NCBI RefSeq assembly: GCF_030812595.1
Contig: NZ_JAUSSZ010000003.1
Coordinates: 124,001 to 188,000 of the forward strand
Source of the DNA: Arthrobacter bambusae
GTDB lineage: Bacteria > Actinomycetota > Actinomycetes > Actinomycetales > Micrococcaceae
DNA length: 64,000 nucleotides
Direction: 5' to 3'
The notes beneath the pieces were generated by a model that did not search any database, had not been told where the DNA came from, and saw nothing but the letters and a program-made list of their open reading frames with translations. Position 1 is the stretch's first letter. Every line of letters starts with the position of its first letter. Position numbers and translations under genes: made by a program. Shown here in pieces: positions 61,486 through 64,000 of this stretch.

Positions 61486-64000
61486 TCAGCCGTTGGTGAG
61501 GGTGACGTCGTCGAGGTACATCCAGGTGTCGTCGGCGGGGGTGGAGCCGTCGAGGTGGACGTTGAACCAGAGGGTGATGGTCTGGCCTTTGTAGGCGGTG
61601 AGGTCGGCGCTGAACTGGGCCCAGGTGCCGTTGTTGTTGCAGAGTTTGAGCAAGCTGGCCAGGGTGGTGCCGCTGGTGGATCGGACCTGGGCTTCCATCC
61701 AGTCGTACGGGCAGGCGTTTCCTGTGCAGGGGTCTTCCTGGCTGTGGGGCTGGTACCAGAAGGACAGCGTGGAGGTCCCGGTGGCGGGCACGGTGATGGT
61801 CTGGGAGAGGCTGCTGTCGCCCAGGGGCTCGGCACCGGATGCCACGCCCAGCAACGCCGAACCGGTGCCGGTGTGGGCAATCGTGGAGGCCACGGGTGCT
61901 TTGACGCCGCCGGTGGTCCAGGAGCTCAGCCCGGACTCGAAGCCGCCGTTGGTGATGGTCGGGCTTGTCGCCCCGGCGGTCGGGGTGGCCGGTGCCGAGG
62001 CCGCGGACGCCGGGGAGGTGCCGATGGCGTTGGTGGCGGTGACGGTGAAGGTGTACGCGGTGCCGTTCGTGAGCCCGGTGATGTTCGCCGTGGTCGCGGG
62101 CGGGTTCCCTGACACGGTGACCGGCGCGAGCGTCGTGGTGCCGGTGTGCGGGGTCACGGCGTAGGAGGTGATCGCCGAGCCGCCGTTGGCAGGCGCGGTC
62201 CAGGACACGGTCGCGGAGGCGTTGCCGGCCGTCGCGCTGACCCCGGTCGGGGCGGCGGGCGCGGTCGCCCCCGCGGTCGGGGTGGCCGGTGCCGAGGCCG
62301 CGGATGCCGGGGAGGTGCCGATGGCGTTGGTGGCGGTGACGGTGAAGGTGTACGCGGTTCCGTTCGTGAGCCCCGTGACGTTCGCCGTGGTCGCGGGCGG
62401 GTTCCCGGTCACGGTGACCGGCGCGAGCGTCGTGGTGCCGGTGTGCGGGGTCACGGCGTAGGAGGTGATCGCCGAGCCGCCGTTGGCCGGGGCGGTCCAG
62501 GACACGGTCGCGGAGGCGTTGCCGGCCGTCGCGCTGACCCCGGTCGGGGCGGCGGGCGCGGTCGGGGTGGTCTGGCTGTTGGTGAGGGTGGCGTCGTCGA
62601 GGTACATCCAGGTGTCGTCCGCGGGGCTGGAGCCGTCGAGGTGGACGTTGAACCAGAGCACGATGCTCTGTCCGGCGTAGGCGGACAGGTTCGCGCTGAG
62701 CTGGGTCCAGGTGCCGTTGTTGTTGCAGAGCTTGAACACGCTGGCCAGGGTGGTGCCGGTGGTGGATCGGACCTGGGCTTCCATCCAGTCATACCGGCAG
62801 GTGGTGCCGGTGCAGGTGTCATCGGCGGTGTGCGGCTGGTACCAGAAGGACAGCGTGGAGGTCCCGGTGGCGGGCACGGTGATGGTCTGGGAGAGGCTGC
62901 TGTCGCCCAGGGGCTCGGCACCGGATGCCAGGCCCAGCAACGCCGAACCGGTGCCGGTGTGGGCAATCGTGGAGGCCACGGGTGCTTTGACGCCGCCGGT
63001 GGTCCAGGAGCCCAGCCCGGACTCGAAGCCGCCGTTGCTCACGCCGGGAACCGGCGCCGAAGGGGTGACCGGAGCCGAGGCGGCCGAGGGCTGGGACGTC
63101 CCGACGGCGTTACTCGCCGTGGCCGTGAACGTATAGGCCGTGCCGTTGCTCAGCCCGGTGACGGTCGCCGTGGTCGAGGGCGGATTTCCGGAAACCGTCA
63201 CCGGAGCCAAAGCCGTGCCACCGGAAGACGGCGTCACGGTATACGAAGTAAGCGGAGAACCGCCGTTGGCCGGCGCCGTCCACGACACCACAGCGGAAGC
63301 GTTCCCCGCCGTCGCCGTCACCCCGGTCGGAGCCGCAGGCACCGTGGGCGCCGTCGGCGTGACTGGAGCCGAGGCCGCAGACGCCGGCGACGTGCCGATC
63401 GAGTTCGTGGCGGTGACCGTGAACGTATAGGCCGTGCCGTTCGTGAGCCCGGTGACGTTCGCCGTCGTCGCCGGCGGGTTCCCTGTTACGGTGACCGGCG
63501 CAAGGGTCGTCGTCCCGGCGTGCGGAGTGACGGCGTACGAAGTAATCGCCGAACCGCCATTCGCAGGAGCGGTCCAGGAGACGGCTGCGGATCCATTGCC
63601 GGCCGTCGCAGTGACCCCTGTCGGAGCTGCAGGGGCCGTGGGCGCCGTCGGCGTGACATCGATCATCGAATAGTCATCCGTGGTGATCGAACCGTTGGCT
63701 TGGATGTTCAGTCCATAGCTGATCCCCGAGGCACCGGCCGGAAGGGCAGGCGTGGTCCAGCTTACTTGGGTCCAGTTGCTGCTTGCTGTGTACTGTGGGC
63801 TCGCCGTCCAGTAGGTCCAGTAGCCGGTTCCGGTGCGGTAGTAGACCTCGAATTGGGTGATGACGTTGGATTTGTACCACGCACTGAGCGAGTAGATATG
63901 GCCGGGAGTGCCTGTCGGTGAGCAACCACCGAGGTCCAAGGCAGGCAGGAGCTTCGCATCCCCGCTCACATAACCGCTCATGGTCAGCAGTTCGGCGTTA
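61486..64000 (-). CDS. Fibronectin type III repeat protein with lamin-G/CBM-like modules (N-terminus off the right edge)
   Basis: The frame is open to the right edge, so the N-terminus is missing; about 838 residues are visible. Order from the edge: a partial carbohydrate-binding-like module (IYSLSAWYKSNVITQFEVYY), two fibronectin III domains, a ~150-residue module (NGGFESGLGSWTTGG ... DDTWMYLDDATLTN), two more fibronectin III domains and a second copy of the module (NGGFESGLSSWTTGG ... DDTWMYLDDVTLTNG). The Fn3 units share PAAPTGV-x-ATAGN-x-SA-x-VSWTAPANGG and NGTAYTFT-V/A-TA. Probably a secreted, surface-binding or polysaccharide-degrading protein; the catalytic part, if any, lies outside. 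Extremely Ala/Thr-rich. Confidence 0.85.
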   Translation of the reverse strand, partial: NAELLTMSGYVSGDAKLLPALDLGGCSPTGTPGHIYSLSAWYKSNVITQFEVYYRTGTGYWTYWTASPQYTASSNWTQVSWTTPALPAGASGISYGLNIQANGSITTDDYSMIDVTPTAPTAPAAPTGVTATAGNGSAAVSWTAPANGGSAITSYAVTPHAGTTTLAPVTVTGNPPATTANVTGLTNGTAYTFTVTATNSIGTSPASAASAPVTPTAPTVPAAPTGVTATAGNASAVVSWTAPANGGSPLTSYTVTPSSGGTALAPVTVSGNPPSTTATVTGLSNGTAYTFTATASNAVGTSQPSAASAPVTPSAPVPGVSNGGFESGLGSWTTGGVKAPVASTIAHTGTGSALLGLASGAEPLGDSSLSQTITVPATGTSTLSFWYQPHTADDTCTGTTCRYDWMEAQVRSTTGTTLASVFKLCNNNGTWTQLSANLSAYAGQSIVLWFNVHLDGSSPADDTWMYLDDATLTNSQTTPTAPAAPTGVSATAGNASATVSWTAPANGGSAITSYAVTPHTGTTTLAPVTVTGNPPATTANVTGLTNGTAYTFTVTATNAIGTSPASAASAPATPTAGATAPAAPTGVSATAGNASATVSWTAPANGGSAITSYAVTPHTGTTTLAPVTVSGNPPATTANITGLTNGTAYTFTVTATNAIGTSPASAASAPATPTAGATSPTITNGGFESGLSSWTTGGVKAPVASTIAHTGTGSALLGVASGAEPLGDSSLSQTITVPATGTSTLSFWYQPHSQEDPCTGNACPYDWMEAQVRSTSGTTLASLLKLCNNNGTWAQFSADLTAYKGQTITLWFNVHLDGSTPADDTWMYLDDVTLTNG
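61490..63640. repeat. Internal tandem DNA repeats of the Fn3 gene
   Basis: The unit [Fn3-Fn3-binding module] occurs twice. Fn3 copies three and four (about 61975-62250 and 62260-62560) are almost identical in DNA, including codon choice. The two binding-module copies (about 61490-61960 and 62575-63045) are also nearly identical. Copies one and two use different codons, so the third and fourth are a recent duplication. Confidence 0.8.

Noticed and set aside
62146..63921. 591-codon rightward ORF opposite the Fn3 gene
   Set aside because: Consists of Gly/Arg repeats that mirror the Ala/Thr repeats of the real gene; no start signal.
1..64000. CRISPR arrays, tRNA and rRNA genes
   Set aside because: No regularly spaced repeats, cloverleaf with CCA end, or conserved rRNA segment was noticed by reading; a tRNAscan-type search was not possible.

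Overview
The window looks like a chromosomal segment of a soil actinobacterium of the Arthrobacter / Pseudarthrobacter / Paenarthrobacter type. This is inferred from the high GC content, frequent GTG/TTG starts with GGAG-like ribosome binding sites, and the gene content: a PobA/IclR pair, GAF-ANTAR, DUF1345, actinobacterial small membrane proteins and many catabolic islets under GntR, IclR, LacI and PucR regulators. No rRNA, tRNA, CRISPR array or intact insertion sequence was recognised.

Layout. 1-2.3 kb: the tail of a hypothetical gene that has a paralogue at 60.2 kb, then 4-hydroxybenzoate hydroxylase (pobA) with its IclR regulator. 2.4-12.4 kb: housekeeping and signalling genes (GAF-ANTAR, FUSC transporter, mscL, cold-shock protein, response regulator, a PAS-GGDEF-EAL protein, TetR + GNAT) and a decayed toxin fragment. 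13-15.2 kb: an intact Phd/RelE-like toxin-antitoxin pair, a GNAT-like protein and a doubly disabled Tn3-type resolvase. 15.4-26.2 kb: transport/catabolism islets: C26 gamma-glutamyl hydrolase + amino acid permease with GntR; MHS transporter + nitrilase with LacI and a 22-bp operator; a GntR gene and a polar amino acid ABC transporter.

26.6-53.5 kb is a large catabolic supercluster. A leftward operon (gabT-like aminotransferase, CaiB-type CoA transferase, glutaryl-CoA-dehydrogenase-like enzyme, aldehyde dehydrogenase, 3-hydroxyacyl-CoA dehydrogenase, thiolase) reads as a route from C5 amino acid or semialdehyde through glutaryl-CoA to acetyl-CoA. Its thiolase is broken by a perfect 34-bp tandem duplication. 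A PucR regulator is divergent from it. Rightward follow alcohol dehydrogenase - Baeyer-Villiger monooxygenase - esterase, then a tightly coupled operon: permease - P450 - ferredoxin - ferredoxin reductase - glutamine-synthetase-like gamma-glutamyl ligase - periplasmic-binding-like protein without signal peptide - two C26 hydrolases. A GntR gene translationally coupled to a soluble Cache-domain protein, a semialdehyde dehydrogenase and a truncated pdxS close the cluster. Together these genes suggest uptake, gamma-glutamylation and P450 oxidation of an amine (perhaps a cyclic secondary amine or cycloalkylamine), with ring-derived C5 fragments funnelled to glutaryl-CoA. The substrate is inferred, not shown.

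53.5-64 kb: GH15 glucanohydrolase, a region of small ORFs, a CbbX-like AAA+ ATPase, an iron-type binding lipoprotein, DUF1345, the paralogue of the first gene, an SRPBCC protein and a large fibronectin-III repeat protein running off the right edge.
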